This document shows positions 9,336 to 18,561 of a stretch of DNA of 64,000 bases, in pieces (position 1 is the stretch's first letter; every line of letters begins with the position of its first letter). The stretch covers positions 22,777-86,776 of the forward strand of contig NZ_WMIB01000017.1 in NCBI RefSeq assembly GCF_009711125.1, given 5' to 3'. Made by a program: the position numbers and the translations under genes. This DNA comes from Metabacillus mangrovi (GTDB lineage Bacteria; Bacillota; Bacilli; Bacillales; Bacillaceae). A model generated the notes under the pieces. That model saw only the letters and a list, made by a program, of their open reading frames with translations. It was not told the DNA's origin and ran no database searches.

Positions 9336-9348
9336 CGGCTCTTTTTTT
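9324..9348 (+). terminator. intrinsic terminator
   Basis: 7-bp stem AGAGCCG / CGGCTCT with a 5-nt loop and T7, overlapping the stop codon of the small membrane protein. Confidence 0.85.
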
Positions 9349-9404
9349 ATATGTGCAGTACAGTTTACAGGGCATTTCCAATGCGGACAAGCAGGAAACC
9401 GCCT

Positions 9405-9797
9405 TTACGTTTCCAGTTTATAGGTTTCTTTCCTTTTCCCCGTCATCGCAGAAATAAAGGCAGCAAGAAACAGCAGACTGGGAAGTGAAAGCAAGAAATA
9501 ACTTTCTATATCGAGAGGCTGGATAGAAAAACAGATTCCGGCTCCGGCTCCGCTAATCAGGGCCCACAGGAGAAAGCAGATGCTCCACCATTTCTTTTTC
9601 ATCCAGACTCTTATGGCAGCATAGAAGATTAAAAGATAGAGGGTTCCCAGAATAACCGTTATGAACCAGAACGGCTGAGTCAGCTCACCTTCTGCAAACA
9701 AAATGAGTATGGAAAACAGAAAGATCGCTGCTGCAAGCCCAATAAAGAGCAAAATACTTCCAAGTATGGCGAAAACGAAACTGAGCTTATATCCCAT
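9405..9797 (-). CDS. four-span membrane protein, unknown function
   Basis: Integral membrane protein of about 130 aa with four predicted spans: GYKLSFVFAILGSILLFIGL, FWFITVILGTLYLLIFYAAI, WSICFLLWALISGAGAGICF and SYFLLSLPSLLFLAAFISA, ending in a basic tail (TGKRKETYKLET). An earlier ATG at 9818 adds RERESE; neither start has a strong ribosome-binding site, so the exact N-terminus is uncertain. No conserved family recognised. Confidence 0.6.
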   Translation of the reverse strand: MGYKLSFVFAILGSILLFIGLAAAIFLFSILILFAEGELTQPFWFITVILGTLYLLIFYAAIRVWMKKKWWSICFLLWALISGAGAGICFSIQPLDIESYFLLSLPSLLFLAAFISAMTGKRKETYKLET

Positions 9798-9873
9798 CTC
9801 GCTCTCTCTTTCCCTCATATCCTGCTGCCTTATTCCCTCTTCCCTCCAAAATATAAACCATTATTATCCAAAC

Positions 9874-9904
9874 TAAAGCCCCGCTTCACCTGGAAGCGAG
9901 GTTT
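9874..9904 (-). terminator. terminator of the RQC-domain gene
   Basis: On the minus strand CCTCGCTT and AAGCGGGG form an 8-bp stem (one G-U pair) around a 7-nt loop, followed by CTTTAGTT. The stop codon of the RQC gene is inside the stem. Confidence 0.55.
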
Positions 9905-11358
9905 TGGATCAGGGCTTCATACCCCTTTGTCTGTTTTTCGATCCAGCCTTCTTTTTCAAGCTTTTTAAAGGCTTTTTGGATGTCTTTTTCTTCCCAGCTG
10001 CTTAAATATCCGTAGAGCGGGGTTTGATCCCATTCCTGTCCGCGTATTTGGCTGGAGGTTCTTCCCTTCAGCAGCTGTGCGATTAGATGGAGGGGCTGGC
10101 TCTGAAGTGAATTTCCCAGCTCCTGCAGAATGCTGAACACCTGCTCAAATGTAAGATCCTTGCCTTTTACGGTCAGGCACACTTCTTTAGCATCATATGG
10201 ACTTTGCTCTGCTTCCTGTTCAAGCTTCTGCTTAACAGTTTGCAGTTCCTGCTCAGCCTCTTCCAAAGAACGCCGCCTGACTTCTTTTAAGAGGGCAACG
10301 TCCGGAAGCCGGAACTGTGCAAACCATAAAAGGGCAGATGATGGCCGTTCCTGCGGTACCGCCGTCTGCTGGAGTCTTTCTGCAAATGACAGGAAAGGGT
10401 CTTCCAGGAGGCTGGAGCGGACGGGCCTTCTAGACAGACTTTCTTTTAAACGCAGCACTTCGTCCAGTCCGCTAAGCTTGTGCTTAAAACGGACCATCTT
10501 TTCCAATGCTTCAATCAGCGGCACATTGTTACCGGCCAGCTCGTTGAATTGCCGTTCAATGGTGGCGATTCTTTTAACAGCCTTGTCCATATCCGGTTCC
10601 TCTTCCAGTTCAACCCTTTTTTGTTCCACATGAAACAATTTCTTTTTTCCGCAATCCTCACAGAGCTCAATGATCCATTCTCTTTCGGAATCGAAGGAAA
10701 GGACTTTCTCATGCTCGCAAGGCTCCGGAAGTTCGCGGTACGGCCGCATGACAATCTCTACTCTGTGGCGCCAAAACGCTGTTTCTTCTGGCGGGGAGAG
10801 CAGGGACAGAAGCGAGGAGCGGTTCATTTTTTCAACCGCCTGTATGACCGGCTCCTTGTCTCTGGCAAGCATCACAAATGGATGGCGATCATAGCTTTTC
10901 TCAATTTCAGATTCCCACTCTGCTTTGCTTTTCATGGCAACACGTGCAAGGAAACGGTAGTCTCTAAGGACTTCCTCTATATGAGAGCTCAGCCCTGTTT
11001 TTGAAAGATCTGCAAAATTTTCATCATAAAAAGCTTCTTTGTTCTTTGGGATACCATGAACACTGGAAAAGTCATTCCATAAAAAGAATTCAGGCTTCAT
11101 GAAGTGGGGATGCACCTCTTCCCCGCGATTAAGGAAGACGGGAAAATAAGCCTTTCCCTCAAGTTTAAGAAACTGCTGAATGTCTTTCCCGCCGGCAGGC
11201 TGAAGTCCATCCAGTGCTTCCTGCACCCGGTTCAGCAAAGCACGTTCCGTTTTATGCCCAACTGAACGGACTTCTTTATTTTTCTTGCCAAGCGGAAGAA
11301 CAGCAAGTAAAGGGTACGAATCAAAATATCGTGCATGCAAGGTAAGACTCATGGCCAT
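9886..11358 (-). CDS. RQC-domain (RQC-minor-1-like) DNA-binding protein
   Basis: Cytoplasmic protein of 490 aa. The last 75 residues (LHLIAQLLKGRTSSQI, then YGYLSSWEEKDIQKAFKKLEKEGWI) look like the winged-helix RQC domain that RecQ helicases use to bind branched DNA, but the protein has no helicase motor. A possible zinc site lies near residue 210-235 (PCEH ... LCEDCGKKK). The middle (residues 250-400) is coiled-coil-rich. I recall an NCBI family called RQC-minor-1 with this organisation; function is unknown and a DNA repair or replication-fork role is inference from the RQC fold. Starts with ATG; the start codon has moderate support. Confidence 0.7.
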   Translation of the reverse strand: MAMSLTLHARYFDSYPLLAVLPLGKKNKEVRSVGHKTERALLNRVQEALDGLQPAGGKDIQQFLKLEGKAYFPVFLNRGEEVHPHFMKPEFFLWNDFSSVHGIPKNKEAFYDENFADLSKTGLSSHIEEVLRDYRFLARVAMKSKAEWESEIEKSYDRHPFVMLARDKEPVIQAVEKMNRSSLLSLLSPPEETAFWRHRVEIVMRPYRELPEPCEHEKVLSFDSEREWIIELCEDCGKKKLFHVEQKRVELEEEPDMDKAVKRIATIERQFNELAGNNVPLIEALEKMVRFKHKLSGLDEVLRLKESLSRRPVRSSLLEDPFLSFAERLQQTAVPQERPSSALLWFAQFRLPDVALLKEVRRRSLEEAEQELQTVKQKLEQEAEQSPYDAKEVCLTVKGKDLTFEQVFSILQELGNSLQSQPLHLIAQLLKGRTSSQIRGQEWDQTPLYGYLSSWEEKDIQKAFKKLEKEGWIEKQTKGYEALIQNLASR

Positions 11359-11437
11359 TCCTGCTTTCCATCGTAGTTACTGACCATTATAGCGGGGAGC
11401 GGGAAGGAATGAAAATGGTAAGGTGCCCGCATTTGTC

Positions 11438-12694
11438 TTACTGGCCGGTCCGGTTCATTTTCTGCAGGATAAATACAATGAGCAGAATAGACACGAGGCC
11501 TATGATGATGTTAAACGTCCATTGGGACTGGTACCACTCGGTATTCTCTTGTTTTTCCTGAGCAGGGGCTGCTTCTTTTTCAGGCTCAGGCTGATTTTTT
11601 ACAGGTCCAAGGGAAGCCTGCACCGGCTTTTCTTTTTCTATGAAGCTTTTAAATTCCTCCAGATCATATTGAGGTGCCTGTGCTTCAGGGGAACCGTAAT
11701 ATAAAGAAACCGACTTGCTGCCGCTTTTATCAAAAACGAGCTGGTCCATGTAATAATCCATCGTTACTTCCTCTATATTCAGCGGCGGGCTGTCACCATT
11801 CTCGATCACAATGAGGATTTCCTCTGAGGCCACCGGCTCATTGAACTGAAGAGTGGTTTTTTGAATGCTGGTTTCTTTGAAATCTGCACTGTACAGTTCT
11901 TCACCTTTTAAAAACCAAGCACCGGATTTATCCGTCACATCTGCCAGTCTTTTAAAGCTGCCGTCTGCCTTCACATAAATGCTGGCCGCTTTCAGCTTTT
12001 GCGGATTGCGGACAGTAATGATCGTCTCGGAATCCTGCTGTTGAATGCTATATTCCGGTTTTTTCTGCTTGAGAAACTGTTTAAAGCTTTCTGTTTTTTC
12101 ACTGTGAAGGAGAGTAAGACCGTCAAACGGCTTATCTTTGCTGCTTCCCTTCACCTGCAGCCGGTAGTAGCGGTATTTCTCCGGCTCCCCAAGTTCAATC
12201 GTATCTTTTACAGCATCGCCCGTATCATATAGAATATCCTCCGCTGCAGGCTCCCATTTGGAGCCGTCATAGCTTCCAAATAGGGTAACTTTGTATAAAA
12301 ATGGCGGTTCCGGAAGATCCACTTGAATGATTTCGCCGCTGATGTCCGTATTTTCTTCTAACGGGAGCAGCTTAAAATCATAGAAAATGCTTCCATCCTC
12401 TTCCATACTTCCTGTGCTTTCGGAAGAGTAAACCGTTTCCTCCTCCGAAATGTCCATATAGCCGCTATTCACGTAATACGCGATGTCTTTCCCTTTTTCA
12501 TTCCGGATGCGCAGGTCCGATAGATCTTCATTCGCTCCTGCATACACCTCTTCATCAAGAAAAAGAGAGACATAGTTTCCGGTTTCCGGAGTCTGAATCG
12601 GCTTAGAATACTTCCATTGTTCCTCTGCTGCTGCAGCAGGGACAGCAGTCAGAAAAACGGATGCCAATATGAGCCCCTTAATCCGCCGAAACAT
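11438..12694 (-). CDS. DUF3999-type secreted, C-terminally anchored protein
   Basis: Exported protein of about 418 aa with a signal peptide (MFRRIKGLILASVFLTAVPAAAA), a beta-rich extracytoplasmic region with two discoidin-like stretches (KVTLFGSYDGSKWEPAAEDILYDT, YRYYRLQVKGS) and one C-terminal membrane span (WTFNIIIGLVSILLIVFILQ), i.e. type I topology. The composition and partner gene fit DUF3999. ATG 12694 is chosen because GGAGGA lies 8 nt upstream and the signal peptide starts there. It overlaps the end of the upstream DUF2339 gene by 17 bp, so the two are translationally linked. DUF2339 and DUF3999 genes are commonly neighbours in bacteria, suggesting a shared envelope role of unknown nature. 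Confidence 0.8.
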   Translation of the reverse strand: MFRRIKGLILASVFLTAVPAAAAEEQWKYSKPIQTPETGNYVSLFLDEEVYAGANEDLSDLRIRNEKGKDIAYYVNSGYMDISEEETVYSSESTGSMEEDGSIFYDFKLLPLEENTDISGEIIQVDLPEPPFLYKVTLFGSYDGSKWEPAAEDILYDTGDAVKDTIELGEPEKYRYYRLQVKGSSKDKPFDGLTLLHSEKTESFKQFLKQKKPEYSIQQQDSETIITVRNPQKLKAASIYVKADGSFKRLADVTDKSGAWFLKGEELYSADFKETSIQKTTLQFNEPVASEEILIVIENGDSPPLNIEEVTMDYYMDQLVFDKSGSKSVSLYYGSPEAQAPQYDLEEFKSFIEKEKPVQASLGPVKNQPEPEKEAAPAQEKQENTEWYQSQWTFNIIIGLVSILLIVFILQKMNRTGQ

Positions 12695-15218
12695 TGGATG
12701 GGTCCTCCTGGCGGCTCGATACCCTTTGATACATATACGAAATGCCCACAAGTGCAACACCAAAACAGAAATACGCAATGATTTTGCTGCCTTCAGTCAG
12801 GAAGGCCAAATCAAGCAGGATCAGCTTGGCGGTGGCAAGGAGCGTGACCCCGAGTCCAATCCTCCTGACGTAGACGTACTGCTTTCTGAAGCCGTAGAAA
12901 ATATAGCCAATCGAGACAGCCAGAAAAATCGTGCTGACGAGCACCCCCACATCCCCGAGACGGAACTGGACATAAAGGAAGGCTGCCAGAATGACAAGCA
13001 GATAGACACTGAGAATGGATGGGTAAATTTCTGCATTCATGTACCGGCTACGGATGTATTTGAGCAGCAAATCCCGTCCGGTCAGGAAAATCAGCACGTT
13101 AAAGCCCAGCAACAAAATGAGTGCCATGTATTCGGTGAACGTATTTTCTGCTAATACTGGATTCATGACCGGAAGCAGTACTGTTACAAAAAGCCCGAGC
13201 AGACTGCCGGCCCCATGGAGAAATACCGCAAACCAGCGCACGTACCGGTCATAAAGCAGGGTAATCTTCGGCAGAGCGTAAGCAAGTCCGACGGTAATAA
13301 AGGCATACATCATGACCCCGTAGAATGTATACTGCTCAAAGTCTCCCGGAACGTTCTCCCGGTATATCCGACCTGCTTCATAGATGAGGTAGATCCATAC
13401 GTTCACGACAGCCGCATATTTCAAACCGTCCAGCACCTTCTGAAACGATTTGAACGGTGCCGTTAAGGCAGTCTGCTTTTTCATCTGCATGAAATAATAA
13501 ACCGGTACAGCTAGAAGACCGATTGTTACAGCGGTGTATTTGATTTCAAAGAACGGAACGAGGTTGTCTGCCCCCATTCGCTTTCCGGCCGCTTCGATCA
13601 GGAAGACGGAGAGACAAAGTGCATAGATCGCCCATCCGGCCTGCTGGAGCATTTTATTTTTCGATGCATGACCGTAAAACATGAGAACAAGCGCCTCGGC
13701 AAGCCAGCCGATAGATACCCACTCCATGCCGAACTGGAACGGAATGACGAGGACCGCAAACGTCAGTGATGTGCCGTAGAATAGCAGCATCGTCTGTATT
13801 TCCTTCGGCATCCGTTTTTCAGCAAAACGGCCGAGCCCGAAATAAACAAGACAAAACAAAATGGCTAAAAGCCCTCTTAAATGATTCCAGTCAAGCTCAT
13901 AAAACAGCGCGTATGTGACAGCAGAGCTGATAAAGGTATTAAACCCGAGCAGCAGAACGTCTGTTACATGAAGAGGCACCTTCCGCCTGAAGGAAAAACC
14001 GATCGTTACGCCAAGGTACAGCAGGAAGGTCAGGAACGCGTACCCGAGATCCAAAACGGCATTTCCGGACAGAATGATTAAGAACAGCATGGTCGGCATG
14101 TTCAATACAAAGCTGATTGAATGTACAATGCTCCATTGTCTCTGGAATGAGATCCATAAAATAAAGATATTCAGTAAAAGGACATAGCCCATCGCCGCAA
14201 AAACCGCACTGCCTTCAAGTCCGATGGCAAAAACAAAGGAGTAAAGCGGAATGTATCCGCCGATTAAGCCAAAGGTGCAGACCGTTCTTGAATGATAGCG
14301 CAGGGATAACAGCACGGCCGCTGCTGTGACGAGAACGGAGAGCAGCAAAGCAGGCACCATCCCGATAATATCCAGCAGGAAATAACTGAAGAAGATCGAC
14401 CCGTACAAGACGGCAATTCCTCCCCCGATCAGGCCGAGAGCAAACGTTTTCTGCTTTTTACGGTACAGCCATTCTCCTCCGGCAAGCATAACGCCGCCCA
14501 AAAGGAAGAATGTAGCGCCTTTAAAGTAATCATTGAACCACGTGGCATACGTATACCGGAAGGCTGCGGCAACACCAAGGATGATCAGTAAAATCCCGAT
14601 CCGGTTGATCCAGCTCAGGCCAATTTTCATTTCGACCTGATTCTGCTTCATCCGCTTCTGCATCACCTCTTCAGTCAGCTGTTCATCCGCGAGCTGCTGA
14701 TACTGTCCGGCTAAATTGCCGCCCAGTTCTTTTTCACGGTTCTTAAGCTCTTCCCTGTGCTGACGGATCCGCTCCTCTACCATACCGGAAAACCGCTCCA
14801 GCGCAGCCAGGATTTCCTGCTTTTCGTCCCCAAGGTTTTTCGAAGCCCGCTCCTTCAGCTGCTGAATATCCCGTTTTGCGTTTGCCTCCAAATCATGCAG
14901 ACGGCTCTCCCGGTCATTGCTCTCTTTTCCGAAATATGTACGGAGCTTTTGCCGTGAAGCCTTCAGAATGCTGAGCTTCTCATCCAGCATCTGCTCCTGC
15001 AAGGCATGACGGAGCCTGCTGTTCTCATCCTGAACGGCACGGTTTTTCTTTTTCAATTCTTCAGCCTGCTGTAAAGTATTTTCATAATCCTTCCGCAGCT
15101 GTTCATTTTCTTTTATGTAGTCCTGTGCTTCATACATTTTTACTAATTCACCGAATTCAGCAGACAGCTGTGATTGAGCTGTTTTTGCCTGCTGAAGTCT
15201 TGCTCTCAATTCGTCCAT
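12678..15218 (-). CDS. DUF2339 polytopic membrane protein
   Basis: Very large membrane protein of 846 aa. Residues 1-190 form a long coiled coil (MDELRARLQQAKTAQSQL onward, many heptads of Leu/Glu/Lys/Gln), after which more than 20 hydrophobic segments follow to the C-terminus. This coiled-coil plus many-span layout is that of DUF2339 proteins. No enzymatic motif is visible. The ATG is preceded by GGGGGG. It is the first gene of an operon with the DUF3999 gene. The coiled coil is likely cytoplasmic. Function in the family is unknown. Confidence 0.85.
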   Translation of the reverse strand: MDELRARLQQAKTAQSQLSAEFGELVKMYEAQDYIKENEQLRKDYENTLQQAEELKKKNRAVQDENSRLRHALQEQMLDEKLSILKASRQKLRTYFGKESNDRESRLHDLEANAKRDIQQLKERASKNLGDEKQEILAALERFSGMVEERIRQHREELKNREKELGGNLAGQYQQLADEQLTEEVMQKRMKQNQVEMKIGLSWINRIGILLIILGVAAAFRYTYATWFNDYFKGATFFLLGGVMLAGGEWLYRKKQKTFALGLIGGGIAVLYGSIFFSYFLLDIIGMVPALLLSVLVTAAAVLLSLRYHSRTVCTFGLIGGYIPLYSFVFAIGLEGSAVFAAMGYVLLLNIFILWISFQRQWSIVHSISFVLNMPTMLFLIILSGNAVLDLGYAFLTFLLYLGVTIGFSFRRKVPLHVTDVLLLGFNTFISSAVTYALFYELDWNHLRGLLAILFCLVYFGLGRFAEKRMPKEIQTMLLFYGTSLTFAVLVIPFQFGMEWVSIGWLAEALVLMFYGHASKNKMLQQAGWAIYALCLSVFLIEAAGKRMGADNLVPFFEIKYTAVTIGLLAVPVYYFMQMKKQTALTAPFKSFQKVLDGLKYAAVVNVWIYLIYEAGRIYRENVPGDFEQYTFYGVMMYAFITVGLAYALPKITLLYDRYVRWFAVFLHGAGSLLGLFVTVLLPVMNPVLAENTFTEYMALILLLGFNVLIFLTGRDLLLKYIRSRYMNAEIYPSILSVYLLVILAAFLYVQFRLGDVGVLVSTIFLAVSIGYIFYGFRKQYVYVRRIGLGVTLLATAKLILLDLAFLTEGSKIIAYFCFGVALVGISYMYQRVSSRQEDPSNVSAD

Positions 15219-15386
15219 TCTAACCCCCCGCTTCGCTCATTCCGCAGATACATCCTACTATATACCCTTATTTTTACATCCTTACTAGTAAAATACAAAC
15301 TTTTCTCAATGCGCAGATCAGAGTAGACTTTCGATCAGCAAAATAGGATAATAGAACTAGTAAAACCGATGGAGGGAGTGTTTCCT

Positions 15387-16493
15387 GTGCTGATACGGGA
15401 TCTGATCACCCATACCGCTATTCTGACTTCTTTCCTGTTTATCGCCGGCCAGATTTTCAGAAACCACCCCACAGATTTAAATGTATATACCCGGCTCTTT
15501 ACAGGGCTTACAGCAGGAGTGCTTGGCACCCTCCTCATGGTCTTTTATTCAATTCCTGTTGACGGGCAGCTTCTTTTGGATTTCAGATTCTTTGCTGTCC
15601 TGTTAGCTGCGATGTACGGCGGAATGTCTGCTTCCTTTCTGTCAGCCAGCATCATCAATGCTGCACGAATTGCGATCTATGGATGGAGTTTTACTACGAT
15701 GACTGCAGTCGCTGCACTGTATATGATTGCTGCGATTTGCACCCTGATCGCAAAAGCGAAGCTGAACCGGCTCATGAAAGCCGTTCTTATGAATTTTTCT
15801 ACCGTGGCAGTCGTTATGATTGCTTATTATACAGTGCTCCAAGACCGCGGCCAGCTGCTGAAGCTGTATCAGCTGATCCTATTGGTCGGACTTCCATCAG
15901 GATTTTTCCTTACCTATGTAGCCGACTATATTAAACGCTCCAACATCCAATTTCACAATCTCAAAAACATTTCATCCAAAGATTACCTTACCGGTCTGAA
16001 TAACGTCCGGCGCTTCGATGAATTACTGAATACGTCCGTACGGAGAGCTCTCAAAACACGCAAGAACCTCTCTATGCTTCTCATCGACCTTGATTACTTC
16101 AAGCGGGTCAATGACACATATGGCCACCCTGCCGGAGATGCCGTCTTAAAACAGACTGCGAGGCTGCTTGAGCTTCAATCCAGGGATAAGGAAGAGGTTT
16201 CCAGAAACGGCGGGGAAGAATTCAGCATCGTTCTCTATAATTGCAATCTTCAATCCGCTGCAGCCCTTGCTGAAAAGATCCGCAGGGCTATTGAAGAGGA
16301 GCCTTTCGTTCTCCCGGATGGGACCGTCATCCGCCTTACAGCATCCATTGGAGCAGCCTGCTATCCCGAAAATACTGAAACGACGGCTCTTCTCTATGAA
16401 ACGGCTGACCAAGGCCTATACGCAGCGAAGCGGACAGGAAGGAACCGGGTGGAGTATTTAGGGGCCGAAAAAACGGCAATGAACCATACGTAG
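15387..16493 (+). CDS. membrane diguanylate cyclase (5TMR-LYT + GGDEF)
   Basis: Protein of 368 aa with five to six N-terminal membrane spans (residues 1-190) of the 5TMR-LYT type (VFYSIPVDGQLLLDFRFFAVLLAAMYGG) followed by a complete GGDEF domain: DYLTGLNNVRRFDE, LLIDLDYFKRVNDTYGHPAGD and the active-site loop NGGEEF, with the terminal GLYAAKRTGRNRV. It should make c-di-GMP from GTP in response to a membrane signal. The product-inhibition I-site is RDKE rather than RxxD at the expected spacing, so feedback may be weakened. I choose GTG 15387 because GGAGGGAG lies 8 nt upstream; the ATG at 15369 has no ribosome-binding site. Confidence 0.85.
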   Translation: MLIRDLITHTAILTSFLFIAGQIFRNHPTDLNVYTRLFTGLTAGVLGTLLMVFYSIPVDGQLLLDFRFFAVLLAAMYGGMSASFLSASIINAARIAIYGWSFTTMTAVAALYMIAAICTLIAKAKLNRLMKAVLMNFSTVAVVMIAYYTVLQDRGQLLKLYQLILLVGLPSGFFLTYVADYIKRSNIQFHNLKNISSKDYLTGLNNVRRFDELLNTSVRRALKTRKNLSMLLIDLDYFKRVNDTYGHPAGDAVLKQTARLLELQSRDKEEVSRNGGEEFSIVLYNCNLQSAAALAEKIRRAIEEEPFVLPDGTVIRLTASIGAACYPENTETTALLYETADQGLYAAKRTGRNRVEYLGAEKTAMNHT

Positions 16494-16553
16494 CATCAGG
16501 AGACTACGATCATTTTATTAGTGAAAGAACGAATCTAGTCTCCGCTCGTTTTG

Positions 16554-16591
16554 AAAAAACAGGCTGCCCCCAACCGGGACAGCCTGTTTTC
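16554..16591. terminator. bidirectional terminator between cyclase gene and htpG
   Basis: 9-bp stem AACAGGCTG / CAGCCTGTT with T-runs on both sides, placed between the convergent cyclase and htpG genes. Confidence 0.85.
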
Positions 16592-18469
16592 TTATACCAT
16601 GATTCTGCAGATGTCGTTCGTAAATTCAACCGGATCCTTGATCGGCAGGCCTTCGATGAGAAGGGCCTGATTGTAGAGGAGGCTTGTGTATAGAGCAAGC
16701 TTTTCTTCGTCTTTGCCGATCGCATCCTTCAGGGATTGGAACACTTCGTGATTCGGATTGATCTCAAGAATTTTGTCTGCCTGGATGTTTTGGTTATCCG
16801 GCATCGCCTTTAGGATTTTTTCCATTTCAATCGAGATGTCTCCATCTGCTGTCAGGCAGACCGGGTGGGACTTCAGGCGTTTAGAGACGCGGACGTCCTT
16901 CACCTTGCCGGCGAGGATTTCCTTCATACGACCGAACAGCTCTTTGTTTTCTTCGTCCTGCTCTTCTGTTTTCTCCGCTTCTGTGTCTTCAATGCCGAGA
17001 TCGCCGCTGGAAACGGATTTGAATTCTTTTTCCTTATAAGCCATGAGCATACGGATGGCGAATTCATCCACTTCATCTGTGAAATAGAGGATCTCGTAGC
17101 CTTTTTCAGACACCATCTCTGTTTGCGGAAGCTTTTCAATGCGCTCGTTGCTTTCGCCTGCTGCATAATAAATGTATTTCTGGTCTTCAGGCATTCTGGA
17201 AACGTAATCGGCCAGGGAAACAAGCTTCTTCTCCGTGGAAGAATGGAACATCAGGAGATCCTGAAGGTCTTCCTTGTTTGCGCCGAAATCGCTGTAGACG
17301 CCGTATTTCAGCTGGCGGCCAAAGGATGCATAGAACTTCTCATAGTTCTCGCGGTCATCCTTCAGCATGCTGAGCAGCTGGCTCTTGATTTTATTTTTGA
17401 TGTTTTTCGCGATCAGCTTCAGCTGGCGGTCATGCTGCAGCATTTCACGGGAGATGTTCAGGGACAAGTCTTCTGAATCCACCATCCCTTTCACGAAGCT
17501 GAAGTAATCCGGCAGCAGATCCGAGCATTTCTCCATGATCAGAACGCCGTTGGAATACAGCTCGAGCCCTTTTTCGAATTCCTTGGAGTAGTAATCATAC
17601 GGTGTCTGCTCCGGGATGAACAGAATGGCATTGTAGCGGACAGCCCCGTCTACGCTGATGTGAACGTGCTTCAGCGGCTTGTCGAAGCCGTAGCGCTTTT
17701 CTGCGTAGAAGTTCGCGTAATCTTCATCCTTCAGTTCATTTTTATTTTTCCTCCAGATCGGCACCATGCTGTTGACGGTCTGCTCTTCCTGAACGTCCTC
17801 AAACTCATCCTCGCTGCCTTCTTTAGGTTTGCTTTCGGTTACATCCATCTTGATCGGGTAGCGGATGAAGTCCGAGTATTTTTTGATAACGGATTTTAGG
17901 CGGTATTCTTCGAGGTACTCTTCATAATTGTCCTCTTCAGAATTCTCCTTGATGAAAAGCACGATTTCAGTGCCGACGGTTTCTTTTTCAGCCGTTTCAA
18001 TCGTATAGCCGTCCGCGCCTTCCGATTTCCAAAGATACGCTTCTTCGCTGCCGAGCGGCTTGGTCAGAACCGTTACGGTGTCTGCCACCATGAACGCAGA
18101 GTAGAACCCGACGCCGAACTGTCCGATGATATCATGGCCGTCCTTCGCTTCATTTTCTGTTTTAAAGGCAAGAGAGCCGCTTTTCGCAATCGTTCCGAGG
18201 TTGCTTTCAAGCTCTTCCTTTGTCATTCCGATTCCTGTATCAGCGATTGTTAACGTACGTTTTTCCTTATCCGCTGAAATCTTTATGTAGTAGTCCTCTT
18301 TATTGAAGGTGAGGGAGTCATCTGTCAGCGCTTTGTAGTAGATTTTGTCGATCGCATCGCTGGAATTGGAAATCAGCTCGCGCAAAAAAATCTCTTTTTG
18401 GGAGTAGATGGAGTTGATCATCATCTCCAGCAGACGCTTGGACTCTGCCTGGAATTGCTTCTTTTCCAT
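16592..18469 (-). CDS. htpG: HtpG, Hsp90-family molecular chaperone
   Basis: ATP-dependent dimeric chaperone of 625 aa, the usual length of bacterial HtpG. The N-terminal GHKL ATPase motifs are complete: [25 protein letters not shown] and [15 protein letters not shown]. The middle domain contains [12 protein letters not shown] with the catalytic-loop arginine region; the C-terminal dimerisation domain is intact. Start ATG 18469 follows AAAGGAAG; the longer frame upstream lies inside the promoter and operator and is not coding. A sigma-A promoter and a perfect CIRCE element directly upstream predict HrcA repression and heat induction. A bidirectional terminator follows the gene. Confidence 0.97.
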   Translation of the reverse strand: MEKKQFQAESKRLLEMMINSIYSQKEIFLRELISNSSDAIDKIYYKALTDDSLTFNKEDYYIKISADKEKRTLTIADTGIGMTKEELESNLGTIAKSGSLAFKTENEAKDGHDIIGQFGVGFYSAFMVADTVTVLTKPLGSEEAYLWKSEGADGYTIETAEKETVGTEIVLFIKENSEEDNYEEYLEEYRLKSVIKKYSDFIRYPIKMDVTESKPKEGSEDEFEDVQEEQTVNSMVPIWRKNKNELKDEDYANFYAEKRYGFDKPLKHVHISVDGAVRYNAILFIPEQTPYDYYSKEFEKGLELYSNGVLIMEKCSDLLPDYFSFVKGMVDSEDLSLNISREMLQHDRQLKLIAKNIKNKIKSQLLSMLKDDRENYEKFYASFGRQLKYGVYSDFGANKEDLQDLLMFHSSTEKKLVSLADYVSRMPEDQKYIYYAAGESNERIEKLPQTEMVSEKGYEILYFTDEVDEFAIRMLMAYKEKEFKSVSSGDLGIEDTEAEKTEEQDEENKELFGRMKEILAGKVKDVRVSKRLKSHPVCLTADGDISIEMEKILKAMPDNQNIQADKILEINPNHEVFQSLKDAIGKDEEKLALYTSLLYNQALLIEGLPIKDPVEFTNDICRIMV

Positions 18470-18508
18470 TGTGATCTTCCTTTCTGTTGTAAAAATCTTT
18501 CCACTACC

Positions 18509-18545
18509 AGTATATGAAATTAGCACTCTATCATCAAGAGTGCTA
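18509..18545 (-). promoter_or_regulatory. CIRCE operator (HrcA) overlapping the htpG promoter
   Basis: Perfect CIRCE: TTAGCACTC-N9-GAGTGCTAA at 18520-18545, identical to the HrcA consensus in both 9-bp arms. On the minus strand a sigma-A promoter TTGATG-N17-TATACT (complement of 18532-18537 and 18509-18514) is embedded so that the -35 lies in the CIRCE loop and one arm fills the spacer. HrcA binding would therefore block polymerase directly. Confidence 0.95.
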
Positions 18546-18561
18546 ACCGTTTTTTCTTAAA

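Noticed and set aside
16500..16543. Inverted repeat GGAGACTA / TAGTCTCC as an insertion-sequence end
   Set aside because: Only 8 bp, no transposase or target duplication nearby; the neighbouring terminator explains the intergenic space.
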